Positions 8,634 to 18,274 of a stretch of DNA of 64,000 bases are shown here, one piece after another. The translations under genes and the position numbers were made by a program. Within the stretch, counting starts at the first letter, position 1, and every line of letters starts with the position of its first letter. The notes below the pieces were generated by a model, which was not told the origin of the DNA, made no database searches, and saw nothing but the letters and a program-made list of their open reading frames with translations. The stretch spans positions 76,246 to 140,245 of the forward strand of contig DJVJ01000047.1 of NCBI GenBank assembly GCA_002441135.1, read 5' to 3'. This stretch comes from Caryophanales bacterium UBA6259 (GTDB lineage: Bacteria > Bacillota > Bacilli > Tepidibacillales > Tepidibacillaceae).

Positions 8634-10391
8634 TTACTTAACAAAAAAGTTAACTACAACTTTCTTGGAAGTCATATAGTTTTTAATATCGTTAATATAA
8701 TCCGTTAATTTTTCATCATTCTCATCAAATGTTGTGGTTTGATCCTTAATTTGGATAACACCTAACACATCTTCTGCTATTCCATTATTTAGTGTACTAA
8801 TAACATTTGCTTGATAATCAAAAGCAGAATCAATTAATTGGATTTCTTCTTTTTGTGCAGTGAACTCATAGTTGAAGACAAAGTTTGTTTTAACCACATC
8901 AAACTGTACTGGATTTAATGCACTGCTTTTTGAGAGAACCATTTTCCCTAATGTACTATGATTAAATTCAACTTTATATGAAGCTTGATTTTGAAGCGCA
9001 TATGCTGTCATAATCTTATTTAAATCAAAGGAAGTAGTTAAATTACCTAGTGTAACTAAATTTTTGATACGAGTTAATGCTGCATCTCCGGTATAGGTAA
9101 CTGTTCCTTCTTGTACTTGGGCTAATTGAATTTCACCATAACTATTTACCGCGTATTTAGCAACTAAACCAGTTTTAATTAACGTAAAGGATTGAATGTC
9201 TTGTAATCCATATTGATCAACTGGAACTATCTCTGAGGTTACATGAAGTTTGTAAATCTGATTTTCTGCATTGACTCTAAACAATACTTTATCTGAAACT
9301 TCAATGTCTTCTAAGGAAATCAGCGTATTTAAAGATCCTTTTGTAATTAATGCATTATTGGTAACGGTATAGGTATTATAAGTAAAGGTGTTATTTGTAA
9401 CCATGCGAATACGGATTTGTCTAGTTGCTGGATCAACAAATCGTACATCACCTTGTAGTTCTTCTATCTGTTCTGATGCCAAAACAGTGATGATGGTTAC
9501 TTCTTTATCCTGATTTAATACTAGCTCAAGTTTATCGTTTAATTGGATATCCTCTAAATCGATGCTCACTTTGCTACCACTAGTTAGTACTTTATATACC
9601 TTAACTTCATCAGAAAGTTCATATGAAATAGTAGGAGATGTAGTTGAAGTGGTATTTAATGGCTTAACAAAAATGACTTCATCATTGATACCAACAAAGG
9701 TAGCCGAGATAATTTTAGAAGTTACAGGGTTTTGGTTTTGATGAAGCAAACGGTGCATAAATACAGCCATTTCTGCTCTTGTCACTGGTTTATTTGGCTG
9801 GAAGGTATTGTTTTTAAATCCAGCAACAAGTCCTTTGGATACAGATAGTTTGATATTAAGTATATCTTCCTTAGTTAAGTTTTGTAGATCTGTAAAAGGA
9901 ATAGAGAGATTATTGTACAATGTATTTTGTTCATTTAATGCATTTGCAATCATACTTACGACTTCAAGACGTGTTGCTCCTTTTTCTGGTTGGAAATTAC
10001 CGGACGATGGTTGAATGATGTTATGGTTTAATGCGACTTGGATCGATGCTTGTGCCCAGAGCGGAATTCGATTACTATCGTGATATGGTAAATTAATTTT
10101 TAATGTTTCTAGGCTTTCTTTGTTTAAATAACCCATTGCTTTTACTACGAATGCCACTGCCTCAACTCGAGTTACTGGCTTGTTTGGTTGGAATGTACCG
10201 TCCTCAAAGCCTGCAACAAGACCTAAAGAAGATAATGTTTCAATCGATTCTGATGCCCAATGATTCGTAGTATCCTTAAAGAAAATCGAACGTTTATCCT
10301 TATCATTTTTAGCGAAAGATAAGGATGAAAAGCTAAAGATGAGTGTCAATGCTAGGAAGACTGTAAACGTTTTTCGTAGAAAATTAATCAC
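8634..10391 (-). CDS. SLH-domain surface protein
   Basis: A 585-residue exported protein. It has a signal peptide (hydrophobic FTVFLALTLIFSFSSLSFA, cleavage near 27) and three S-layer homology domains (about 35-85, 95-150 and 160-215), each with the NHWA/GFxxxTFQPNKPVTRxE pattern. These anchor proteins to pyruvylated secondary wall polymer. The remaining 370 residues are strand-rich and Thr/Val/Asn-rich, with no domain I know. The start is GTG, ten bases after AGGAGG. It is divergent from pgi. It could be an S-layer-associated structural protein. Confidence 0.88.
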   Translation of the reverse strand: MINFLRKTFTVFLALTLIFSFSSLSFAKNDKDKRSIFFKDTTNHWASESIETLSSLGLVAGFEDGTFQPNKPVTRVEAVAFVVKAMGYLNKESLETLKINLPYHDSNRIPLWAQASIQVALNHNIIQPSSGNFQPEKGATRLEVVSMIANALNEQNTLYNNLSIPFTDLQNLTKEDILNIKLSVSKGLVAGFKNNTFQPNKPVTRAEMAVFMHRLLHQNQNPVTSKIISATFVGINDEVIFVKPLNTTSTTSPTISYELSDEVKVYKVLTSGSKVSIDLEDIQLNDKLELVLNQDKEVTIITVLASEQIEELQGDVRFVDPATRQIRIRMVTNNTFTYNTYTVTNNALITKGSLNTLISLEDIEVSDKVLFRVNAENQIYKLHVTSEIVPVDQYGLQDIQSFTLIKTGLVAKYAVNSYGEIQLAQVQEGTVTYTGDAALTRIKNLVTLGNLTTSFDLNKIMTAYALQNQASYKVEFNHSTLGKMVLSKSSALNPVQFDVVKTNFVFNYEFTAQKEEIQLIDSAFDYQANVISTLNNGIAEDVLGVIQIKDQTTTFDENDEKLTDYINDIKNYMTSKKVVVNFFVK

Positions 10392-10471
10392 GTTAATTAT
10401 TCCTCCTTAATAAGTTTTAAATTTTTTTGGATAATCCTTCCCTTTCTTCTCGTTATATCCTATTATAAAAT

Positions 10472-10500
10472 TTGGATTATCTATGGAAGGTTCCTCTAAT
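10472..10500 (+). promoter_or_regulatory. possible pgi promoter
   Basis: TTGGAT and TCTAAT separated by 17 bases, about 70 bases before the pgi start. The -35 match is modest. Confidence 0.4.
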
Positions 10501-10568
10501 ATTTTTCGTGGTTAATTTTTCCTTTATGTCGGTGTTAAATAAAAAAAGTTTAAATTAGGAGGATAATG

Positions 10569-11921
10569 ATGAATCAGCCAATACAATTTGATTACAAAAA
10601 CGCGTTAGGCTTTATAGGAGAGCATGAATTACTCCAAATGGAAGAAATGGTGAAAATAAGCCATCAGCAGCTTCATCAAAAAACAGGAGCAGGGAATGAT
10701 TATTTAGGTTGGGTTGATTTGCCAGTTCAATATGACAAAGAAGAATTTAAACAAATTCAATTAGCCGCAAAACAAATTCAGGAGCAATCTGAGGTATTCA
10801 TTGTAATTGGAATTGGTGGGTCCTATCTTGGTGCTAGAGCAGCACTTGAAATGTTAAACCATTCTTTTTATAATCAGCTGCCAAAGAGCAAAAGAAAATA
10901 TCCAGAAATCTATTTTGTTGGCCATCAAATTAGCTCTACATACATAAAACACCTGCTTGAATTAATTGAGGGAAAAGATATTTCTGTCAATGTTATCTCC
11001 AAATCAGGAACAACAACAGAACCAGCGATTGCTTTTAGAATCTTTAAAGAGTATTTGGAAAATAAATATGGTAAAGAAGAAAGTAAAAAGAGAATTTATG
11101 CTACAACAGATGCAAGTAAAGGAGCATTAAAAAAGCTCGCTGATGAAGAGGGATATCAAACCTTTGTAATTCCTGATGATGTTGGCGGAAGATATTCCGT
11201 TTTAACTGCTGTTGGTTTGTTGCCGATTGCTGTTAGTGGTGTGGAAATTGAGCAAATCATGGCTGGTGCAAAAGCAGCATATGACAAATATAATAACGAG
11301 GATCTAAAGTTCAATGAAGCTTATCAGTATGCTGCTGTAAGAAATGCGCTTTATCGTAAAGGGAAAGATACGGAGATTCTTGTAAATTATGAACCAGCAC
11401 TTCATTATTTCGCAGAATGGTGGAAGCAGCTATTTGGCGAAAGTGAAGGAAAGGATCATAAGGGGATTTTTCCTGCTGCTGTTGACTTTACTACAGATCT
11501 TCATTCAATGGGACAATACATTCAAGAAGGAAAGCGCAAATTAATGGAGACTGTATTATTGGTCGAAAATTCAAAAGAAGAAATCTTGATTAAGGAAACA
11601 ACTGATAACTTAGATGGCCTTAATTATTTATCAGGTAAGTCAATGGACTTTGTAAATAAGAAAGCATTTGAGGGAACATTACTCGCACATACAGATGGAG
11701 GAGTGCCTAATCTTGTAATCAAGCTAGACCAATTAAATGCATTTACCTTTGGTTATCTTGTATATTTCTTTGAAAAAGCCTGTGGTATTAGTGGCTATTT
11801 ATTAGGGGTAAATCCTTTTGATCAGCCGGGTGTTGAAGCTTATAAGAAAAATATGTTTGCTTTATTAGGAAAGCCAGGATTTGAAGAGGAAAAAGCAAAG
11901 TTAGAGGCAAGATTGAAATAG
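10569..11921 (+). CDS. pgi: glucose-6-phosphate isomerase
   Basis: A 450-residue cytoplasmic enzyme interconverting glucose 6-phosphate and fructose 6-phosphate. Visible family motifs: GIGGSYLGARAALEML near 75, SKSGTTTEPAIAFR near 140, and GGRYSVLTAVGLLP near 205. Length is as expected for the short bacterial form (Bacillus Pgi is about 450). Two ATGs are adjacent; the second (10569) lies six bases from AGGAGG and is preferred. It is a single gene ended by a terminator. Confidence 0.96.
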   Translation: MNQPIQFDYKNALGFIGEHELLQMEEMVKISHQQLHQKTGAGNDYLGWVDLPVQYDKEEFKQIQLAAKQIQEQSEVFIVIGIGGSYLGARAALEMLNHSFYNQLPKSKRKYPEIYFVGHQISSTYIKHLLELIEGKDISVNVISKSGTTTEPAIAFRIFKEYLENKYGKEESKKRIYATTDASKGALKKLADEEGYQTFVIPDDVGGRYSVLTAVGLLPIAVSGVEIEQIMAGAKAAYDKYNNEDLKFNEAYQYAAVRNALYRKGKDTEILVNYEPALHYFAEWWKQLFGESEGKDHKGIFPAAVDFTTDLHSMGQYIQEGKRKLMETVLLVENSKEEILIKETTDNLDGLNYLSGKSMDFVNKKAFEGTLLAHTDGGVPNLVIKLDQLNAFTFGYLVYFFEKACGISGYLLGVNPFDQPGVEAYKKNMFALLGKPGFEEEKAKLEARLK

Positions 11922-11939
11922 TGTAAGGAAAGCCAATAA

Positions 11940-11974
11940 GCCAAGGGAATCAAAACCTCCCTCTGGCTTTTTTT
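11940..11974 (+). terminator. pgi terminator
   Basis: GCCA pairs with TGGC and GGGA with TCCC around a small bulge (11940-11967), followed by seven T. Confidence 0.85.
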
Positions 11975-11975
11975 A

Positions 11976-12070
11976 TCGATAAGAAAGTATAACTTTCATA
12001 TCGAAATAAGAGCAGCTAACCTTTTGCCTACGCCTAAAAAGACTTGGCAAAAGCCAAGCTTTTTTATTTT
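11976..12070 (+). ncRNA. candidate structured small RNA or leader
   Basis: Three elements lie between the pgi terminator and the next promoter. A long inverted repeat spans 11976-12004 (TCGATA-A-GAAAGT, loop ATA, ACTTTC-A-TATCGA; 13-base arms with one mismatch). CTTTTGCC at 12021-12028 can pair with GGCAAAAG at 12046-12053. CTTGGC/GCCAAG at 12043-12058, followed by a T-rich run, forms a terminator that excludes the previous pairing. The region codes for nothing I can see and fits a short terminated RNA or an attenuator. I match it to no known family. Confidence 0.4.
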
Positions 12071-12099
12071 TTCAAAGTGCGTTTTCCATATTTTAAAGG

Positions 12100-12129
12100 T
12101 TGATATAGTGAAAACGTTTTCGGTATAGT
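12100..12129 (+). promoter_or_regulatory. promoter of SLH-nucleotidase gene
   Basis: TTGATA and TATAGT with an 18-base spacer, about 49 bases before the start codon at 12178. A cre-like site fills the spacer. Confidence 0.65.
12109..12122 (+). promoter_or_regulatory. cre-like site (CcpA operator)
   Basis: TGAAAACGTTTTCG matches 13 of 14 positions of the B. subtilis cre consensus TGWAARCGYTWNCW and is almost palindromic. Lying between -35 and -10, it would be expected to repress (carbon catabolite repression) by known CcpA behaviour. Confidence 0.65.
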
Positions 12130-12177
12130 TGGTAGTGGATAAATAAATAAAAAATTAAATGTGGAGGGAGTAACATA

Positions 12178-14226
12178 ATGCAAAAGTCTTACTTAAGGAT
12201 ATTTTTATCCCTTGTTTTAATTTTCTCATTAATTCTACCAATGCAAATGGTAAGTGCTCAAGGAAATGACCATTGGGCAAAAGATAGTGCTATTGAGTTA
12301 TTTAAAAGAGGAATTATCGATATTCCAATTCCAAGTAACTATTTTAACGAAGAAGTAACTCGTGCAGAGTTTATTGAAACCTTTGTTAAGGCACAAAATC
12401 TATATCTTCCAAAAGTTAAAGAGACGAAATTCGAGGATGTAGACCAAGACTTAGCGCCATATGTACAAGCTGCATTAAATAACTATGTGACAAATGGCGT
12501 TTCTGAAACAAAATTTGGTTCCAATCAAATACTTACAAGAGAAGAAGCAATTACCTTATTAATTAGAGGTCTTCATGTTCCTTCCGATTCCAATTATAGT
12601 AAATTTGTTCAATATACAGATAATGCACAGGTAAGTAGCTGGGCAAAAGCAAGTGTAAGTAAAGCGTTAGACTTAGAGCTTGTTCAAGGGACAAGTACAA
12701 CGACGATTACTCCCAAAAAAGCGTTAACTCGCGGTGAAATTATCGCTTTAATTCACAACTACCTAAATAAAAAAGAGAATTTCCCAATTAAAAAAATCGA
12801 CATTTTTGCTACAAATGATTTTCATGGTGCCTTAGAAGGTGGCTATGAAGCAGGTGCAGCAAAACTAGCAGCTATTTATAACGAATTCAAAAAAGAAAAT
12901 CCAGAAGGTTCTATTTTATTGGATGCAGGAGATGCGTACCAAGGTACACCACTTTCTAATGTTTTCTTTGGAGAACCAGTAGTTGAGGTTTACAATAAAA
13001 TGGGTTACAATGCGATGACTGTTGGTAACCATGAATTTGATTGGGGTATTGAAAGTGTATTAGAATCCATGGAAACTGCAAACTATCCATTAGTTGCTGC
13101 CAATATCTATGATAAAGAGACTAATCAGCCTGTTGATTGGGCAGAACCATATACCATTGTTGAGAAAAATGGATTGAAAATTGGGGTAATTGGTTTAGCT
13201 ACTCCACAAACCTTAGAAGCTGCTAAGCTGGAATTTATTGAGAACTATGATTTTAAAGATCCAATTGAAATTGCAAATCAATTAGTACCTGAAGTAAAAG
13301 AAGCTGGAGCAGACTTAGTTCTTCTATTAACGCATATTCCGGGATCTATGGAAAATGGAGAAATTAAAGGGGAGCTTGCTGATTTAGCAAATGGTGTAAC
13401 GGATGTAGATGGAATCATTGGTGGACACAGCCATAAGGATGTTTTTGGCTTTGTAAATAATATTCCTGTAGTTGAAGCGAATAAAAATGGTAGAATGTTA
13501 AGCCATATTACTATCTTCTATAACGAAAAAACTGGTGAAGTAGTAGAAAACTATTCAAAGCTGATTGACGTCCGTAAATCGACTCTAGATGTAGAACCTG
13601 ACCAAGAAGTACAAGAGATTGTTGATCGTTACAATGAAGATGTGAAACCAATATTTGATGAAGTAGTCGGAACAACTACTGTTGATTTAAAGCCAGACTA
13701 TAACAATGAATCCAATATTGGTAACTGGATGAGTGATGTTATTAGAGAAAAAGCAGGAACACAAATTGCATTCCAAAATGCTGGCGGTATTAGAGCAGAA
13801 TTACCAGCAGGTGATATTACTGTAGGAGATATCTTTACCATTATGCCTTTTGATAACACCATTGTTACTGCAGAGATGACTGGAGAGCAGCTAAAAGCTG
13901 TTCTTGAGCAAAGTGTTACATTATACAAGGGCATGATGCAGACATCTGGTCTAGTAGTAAAATACGATTCTACAAAGCCTGAGTACCAGCGTGTTGTAGA
14001 AATTAAGCTAGCAGATGGTACTTTAGTAGAAATGGATCAGAAGTATACTGTTGCAACCAATGATTTCTTATCTGGTGGCCAAGACGGATTTAAGACATTA
14101 GGTGAAGTAGAATGGACAGATACCTTTGATTTAATCCGTGATGCATTGATTGACAATGTAGTAGACCTTGAAGAAATTGCACCAAAAGTAGAAAATAGAA
14201 TGATTGATGTAAGTACAGTTAAGTAA
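12178..14226 (+). CDS. SLH-anchored 5'-nucleotidase
   Basis: A 682-residue exported enzyme. Order: signal peptide (1 to about 28), three SLH domains (about 30-200), a calcineurin-like catalytic domain starting ATNDFHG near 212 with DAGDAYQGTP near 243 and GNHEFDWG near 283, GGHSHKD near 420, then a 5'-nucleotidase C-terminal domain with YNNESNIGNWMSDV and NAGGIRAE near 535. The family (UshA type) removes phosphate from nucleotides outside the cell so the nucleosides can be taken up. GGAGGGAG precedes the ATG. A terminator follows at 14268. The next gene carries a closely related copy of this whole SLH-nucleotidase unit. Confidence 0.93.
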   Translation: MQKSYLRIFLSLVLIFSLILPMQMVSAQGNDHWAKDSAIELFKRGIIDIPIPSNYFNEEVTRAEFIETFVKAQNLYLPKVKETKFEDVDQDLAPYVQAALNNYVTNGVSETKFGSNQILTREEAITLLIRGLHVPSDSNYSKFVQYTDNAQVSSWAKASVSKALDLELVQGTSTTTITPKKALTRGEIIALIHNYLNKKENFPIKKIDIFATNDFHGALEGGYEAGAAKLAAIYNEFKKENPEGSILLDAGDAYQGTPLSNVFFGEPVVEVYNKMGYNAMTVGNHEFDWGIESVLESMETANYPLVAANIYDKETNQPVDWAEPYTIVEKNGLKIGVIGLATPQTLEAAKLEFIENYDFKDPIEIANQLVPEVKEAGADLVLLLTHIPGSMENGEIKGELADLANGVTDVDGIIGGHSHKDVFGFVNNIPVVEANKNGRMLSHITIFYNEKTGEVVENYSKLIDVRKSTLDVEPDQEVQEIVDRYNEDVKPIFDEVVGTTTVDLKPDYNNESNIGNWMSDVIREKAGTQIAFQNAGGIRAELPAGDITVGDIFTIMPFDNTIVTAEMTGEQLKAVLEQSVTLYKGMMQTSGLVVKYDSTKPEYQRVVEIKLADGTLVEMDQKYTVATNDFLSGGQDGFKTLGEVEWTDTFDLIRDALIDNVVDLEEIAPKVENRMIDVSTVK

Positions 14227-14267
14227 CGAGCTGAAAGCTGCTTGAAGCAGCGTAATAATAGAACAAT

Positions 14268-14315
14268 AAAAAAGGCGTGAATGATTGACACAAACAATCA
14301 TTTACGCCTTTTTTT
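14268..14315 (+). terminator. intrinsic terminator
   Basis: A long hairpin: AAAAGGCGT-AATGATTG pairs with CAATCATT-ACGCCTTTT with small mismatches, and a T run follows. It separates the two SLH-nucleotidase genes. Confidence 0.9.
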
Positions 14316-14400
14316 CATTTAGTTAAATCTAATATATCTCTATATTTTTCCTTGTTTATTATCACAAAAGTACAAATAATTAAAAATTTCTATTGGAAAA

Positions 14401-14428
14401 TTGCTATTATTTGTATAAAATTTACTAT
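14401..14428 (+). promoter_or_regulatory. probable promoter of the 1222-residue gene
   Basis: TTGCTA and TACTAT with a 16-base spacer, about 67 bases before the start. No cre-like site is seen here, unlike the preceding paralogue. Confidence 0.5.
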
Positions 14429-14494
14429 GGATGGAAATATAAGTGATTTCATTATTGTGCATTCTATCCAAAAACTAAAAGAGGAGAGGAATCG

Positions 14495-17400
14495 ATGATT
14501 AGAAATTTAAGAGGAATCAGTCTTTTATTAACCATTTCCCTAATTCTTTCACTATTTGTTCCTTATGGTGCAGTTAGTGCTGAAGAAGGAACGACAAAAA
14601 CGATTACTATCTTAGGAACAAGCGATATCCACAGCTACATATATCCATGGGATTATAAGTTAGCTACTGGAGATGATGATGCTGGCTTAGCTAAACTTTA
14701 TTCTGTTGTTAAAGAAGTAAGAGCAGAGAATCCAAATACATTATTAGTAGATAATGGAGATACCATTCAAGGTACCGAGTTATCCGATGTGTATAAAAAA
14801 GATGATACAGTGACACACCCAATGATGGCTGTAATGAATTATATGGGTTATGATGCTTGGACTTTAGGAAACCACGAGTTCAATTATGGTTTAGAGGTTC
14901 TTAACCGTCTTATAAAGGATGCAGAGTTCCCTGTTTTAGGAGCCAACATCTATAACGCAGATGGTACTAATTTTGTTAAACCATATATTGTTAAAGAGGT
15001 TGATGGAGTAAAAATTGGTATATTAGGTATGGTTAGCCCTAATATTCAACGCTGGGATAAAGACAATGTAGTAGGAATGGAATTTAATAGTTTAATAACT
15101 GAAGGTAAAAAGTGGGTTAAGGTATTAAAAGAAGAGGAAAAAGTAGATTTGGTATTTGCTTCAATCCATGCAGGACTTGAAGGAGAATATTGGACAGATG
15201 GTGGAGATTCTATTAAAGCAGTTGCGGAACAGGTTGATGGCATTGATGCCATTTTAGCTGGGCATGCTCACTCCGATATTGAAGGGGAATTAATCAATGG
15301 AGTATTAATTGCAGAGCCAAAGGCATATGGTAATAGAATCGCTAAATTTGATTTTACTTTTGAAATGGAAGATGGAAAATTAGTTTTAGCAGATAAAAAG
15401 GTTGAAAATATTAATACAAAGAGTTATGATGCTTCTTCAGAAGTTTTAGAATTAGCAAAAAGCTATCATGAAAAGACGTTAGAGTATGTAAACACGCCAA
15501 TTGGAGAAGCAACTGCTGATTTCGTACCAGCAGGGCAAGTTCCTGGTATTCCAGTAGCACAAATTCAAGATACTGCATTAGTAGATTTAATAAACGAAGT
15601 TCAATTAGAAACTACAGGTGCAGACGTTTCATTAGCAGCATTATTTATTTCTGAATCCAACCTTAAAAAGGGTCCTCTTACTATCAAGGATGCCGCTTAT
15701 ATTTATAAGTATGACAATACCTTATTTATGACAAAGGTATCTGGTAAAGAGCTTAAGGGGCTAATGGAGTGGTCAGCAAGCTATTTTAATACGTTTAAGC
15801 CTGGTGATGTGACTATTAGCTTTAACGAAAAAATCAGAGGCTACAACTATGACATGTTTGCTGGTGTAAATTATGAGATTGATATTACAGAAGAACCAGG
15901 CAACCGCATTAAAAACCTGACATTTAAAGGGCAGCCTGTAACTGATGACATGGAGTTAACCTTAGCTCTAAATAACTACCGTTATAATGGAATGAGCAGT
16001 GAAGGTTTAATTACCGGAGAAAAATTATTTGATTCCTATGAAAAATATGGTGATCAGGGTCAAATTCGCAATTTAATTGCTAAGTACATTAAAGAAAAAG
16101 GAACCATTTCTCCAGAAGTAGATAACAACTGGAAAATTGTTGGTGCTAATTTAGAGCACTGGGCGAAAGAAGATGCGTATACATTATTAGAAAAGGAAAT
16201 TATTGATATTCCTGTTTCTGAAGATGGTAGAACACCAAACGTAAAAGCTATAAATTTAGATGAAAAAGTAACTCGTGGTGAATTTATTACTGCATTAGTT
16301 AAGGCAATGGGATTAGAGGTTGCAGAGGTAAAAGAAACCAAATTTAACGATGTATCTGAAAAATTAGCACCATTTGTTCAAGCGGGATTAGATGCTAAAA
16401 TCACAAGTGGAATCTCTGAAAATCAGTTTGGTACAGACAAAGTAATTACTAGAGAAGAAGCAGTTACATTACTTTTAAGAGCATTAAATCTTCCTTTTGA
16501 TCAGGATTTAGGAGAGTATGCTGAATTTACTGATCGTGATAAAGTAAGCACATGGGCTAAAAACAGCTTGGCAAAAGCACTTCAAATCGAACTACTTAAA
16601 GGAACCTCTAACACAACATTAACTCCTAAAATGGAGCTAACTAGAGGCCAATTAGTATCCTTTATTAACCGAATTCTAGCTTTCAAAGGATTAAAGCAAA
16701 TCGATATTTATGCGACAAATGACTTCCATGGCAATTTAGAAGCAGGTTACGAGGGTGGAATTGCGAAATTAGCTGCTGTATTTAATTATTATAAACAACA
16801 AAATCCAGAAGGAACTATTCTTCTAGATGCAGGGGATCGTTATCAAGGAACACCATTATCCAATCTATTCTTTGGTGAGCCAGTAGCAGAAGCATTTGAA
16901 AAGATCGGTTATGATGCTGTTACAGTAGGAAACCATGAATTTGATTGGGGAATTGAACAATTATTAAATACGAGAAAAGAAGCAAATGTTACATTCCCAT
17001 TATTAGCAGCAAATATTTATGATAAAGCTACAAATAAGCCAGTTACATGGGCAGACCCATATACTATTATTGAGCTAGATGGAGTTAAAGTAGGTATTAT
17101 TGGTCTTGCAACTCCAGAAACTTTAGAATCAGTTAAATTAGATTATATTAAGGATTATGATGTTAAGGATCCGATAGAGGTGGCGAATCTTCTAGTTCCT
17201 GAAGTGAAAAAGGCAGGAGCAGATGTGGTTGTATTGTTAACTCACGAGCCAGGATATGTAAAAGATGGTCAAATAACAGGTGCCTTAGCTGATTTAGCAA
17301 ATGAAGTGGAAGGTATTGCTGGAATTATTGGTGGACATAGTCATAAAAATGCTTATGGATATGTAAATGGAATTCCTGTAGCAGAAGCCTATTACAATGG

Positions 17401-18163
17401 TAGAATGTTAAGCCATATTACATTATTCTATAACCCACAAGCAGATAAAGTAGTTAAAAGTGCAGTAGGTACAATCGAGGTTAGAAACACTACACTAGAT
17501 GTTGAGCCAGTAAAAGAAGTTCAAGATATTGTAGATTTATATAACGAAGAGGTTGCACCTATTTTCAGTGAGATTGTTGGAACAACAACGGTTGAATTAG
17601 TAAGAGATTATAATAATGAGTCCAACATGGGTAACTGGATGGCAGATGTAATGAAGGAAAAAGCAGGTACTCAAATTGCATTCCAAAATGCGGGGGGAAT
17701 TAGAGCCGATATGGATGCAGGAGATATTACCTTGAAAGAAATCTTTACCGTAATGCCATTTGATAACACTATCGTAACTGCGGAAATGACAGGTGCACAG
17801 ATTAAGGCGGTACTTGAGCAAAGTGTTACATTATACAAAGGCATGATGCAGATTTCTGGGTTAAAGGTAAAATATGATTCTACATTACCAGAGAAAGAAA
17901 GAATTATTGAAATTGCTTTAGAAGATGGTACAGTAGTTGAAATGGATAAAACTTATACTGTAGCGACAAATGATTTCTTATCTGGTGGTCAGGATGGCTA
18001 TACCACATTAGGAGAAGTGGAATGGACGAACACCTATGATTTAGTTCGTGACGCATTAATCGAAAATGTAAAAGCATTAAAAGAAATCTCTCCTAAAGTA
18101 GAAGACAGAATGTTTGATGTTAGTAAAGCAGTACAAGTGTATCGTTGGTTAAAAGCAGCTTAA
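14495..18163 (+). CDS. dual nucleotidase/phosphodiesterase with central SLH domains
   Basis: A 1222-residue exported protein. Order: signal peptide (to about 30); a first metallophosphoesterase plus nucleotidase C-domain (about 33-545; motifs GTSDIHSY, DNGDTIQGTE, GNHEFNYG, GHAHSD) most like 2',3'-cyclic-nucleotide phosphodiesterases; three SLH domains (about 550-725); and a second 5'-nucleotidase (about 735-1205; ATNDFHG, DAGDRYQGTP, GNHEFDWG, GGHSHKN, NAGGIRAD). The SLH plus second catalytic part closely parallels the preceding 682-residue protein, so this gene looks like that gene with an extra enzyme fused at the front. The start follows GAGGAG. A surface role in nucleotide and phosphate scavenging is inferred. 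Confidence 0.92.
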   Translation: MIRNLRGISLLLTISLILSLFVPYGAVSAEEGTTKTITILGTSDIHSYIYPWDYKLATGDDDAGLAKLYSVVKEVRAENPNTLLVDNGDTIQGTELSDVYKKDDTVTHPMMAVMNYMGYDAWTLGNHEFNYGLEVLNRLIKDAEFPVLGANIYNADGTNFVKPYIVKEVDGVKIGILGMVSPNIQRWDKDNVVGMEFNSLITEGKKWVKVLKEEEKVDLVFASIHAGLEGEYWTDGGDSIKAVAEQVDGIDAILAGHAHSDIEGELINGVLIAEPKAYGNRIAKFDFTFEMEDGKLVLADKKVENINTKSYDASSEVLELAKSYHEKTLEYVNTPIGEATADFVPAGQVPGIPVAQIQDTALVDLINEVQLETTGADVSLAALFISESNLKKGPLTIKDAAYIYKYDNTLFMTKVSGKELKGLMEWSASYFNTFKPGDVTISFNEKIRGYNYDMFAGVNYEIDITEEPGNRIKNLTFKGQPVTDDMELTLALNNYRYNGMSSEGLITGEKLFDSYEKYGDQGQIRNLIAKYIKEKGTISPEVDNNWKIVGANLEHWAKEDAYTLLEKEIIDIPVSEDGRTPNVKAINLDEKVTRGEFITALVKAMGLEVAEVKETKFNDVSEKLAPFVQAGLDAKITSGISENQFGTDKVITREEAVTLLLRALNLPFDQDLGEYAEFTDRDKVSTWAKNSLAKALQIELLKGTSNTTLTPKMELTRGQLVSFINRILAFKGLKQIDIYATNDFHGNLEAGYEGGIAKLAAVFNYYKQQNPEGTILLDAGDRYQGTPLSNLFFGEPVAEAFEKIGYDAVTVGNHEFDWGIEQLLNTRKEANVTFPLLAANIYDKATNKPVTWADPYTIIELDGVKVGIIGLATPETLESVKLDYIKDYDVKDPIEVANLLVPEVKKAGADVVVLLTHEPGYVKDGQITGALADLANEVEGIAGIIGGHSHKNAYGYVNGIPVAEAYYNGRMLSHITLFYNPQADKVVKSAVGTIEVRNTTLDVEPVKEVQDIVDLYNEEVAPIFSEIVGTTTVELVRDYNNESNMGNWMADVMKEKAGTQIAFQNAGGIRADMDAGDITLKEIFTVMPFDNTIVTAEMTGAQIKAVLEQSVTLYKGMMQISGLKVKYDSTLPEKERIIEIALEDGTVVEMDKTYTVATNDFLSGGQDGYTTLGEVEWTNTYDLVRDALIENVKALKEISPKVEDRMFDVSKAVQVYRWLKAA

Positions 18164-18216
18164 AAATATTTTTAAATAAATAGTTGCTTAAAACGATTTA
18201 ACAAATAAAGTGAAAT

Positions 18217-18255
18217 AAAAAAGGAGCGTAACAGTAATTGTTATGCTCCTTTTTT
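18217..18255. terminator. bidirectional intrinsic terminator
   Basis: AAAAAAGGAGCgTAACA pairs with TGTTAtGCTCCTTTTTT around a short loop between convergent genes. A and T runs on the two sides serve both strands. Confidence 0.9.
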
Positions 18256-18274
18256 GCATGTAATTGCACATATA

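Noticed and set aside
12043..12070. Second plain terminator for pgi
   Set aside because: pgi already has a complete terminator at 11940-11974, and this hairpin competes with an alternative pairing, so I treat it as part of a structured element.
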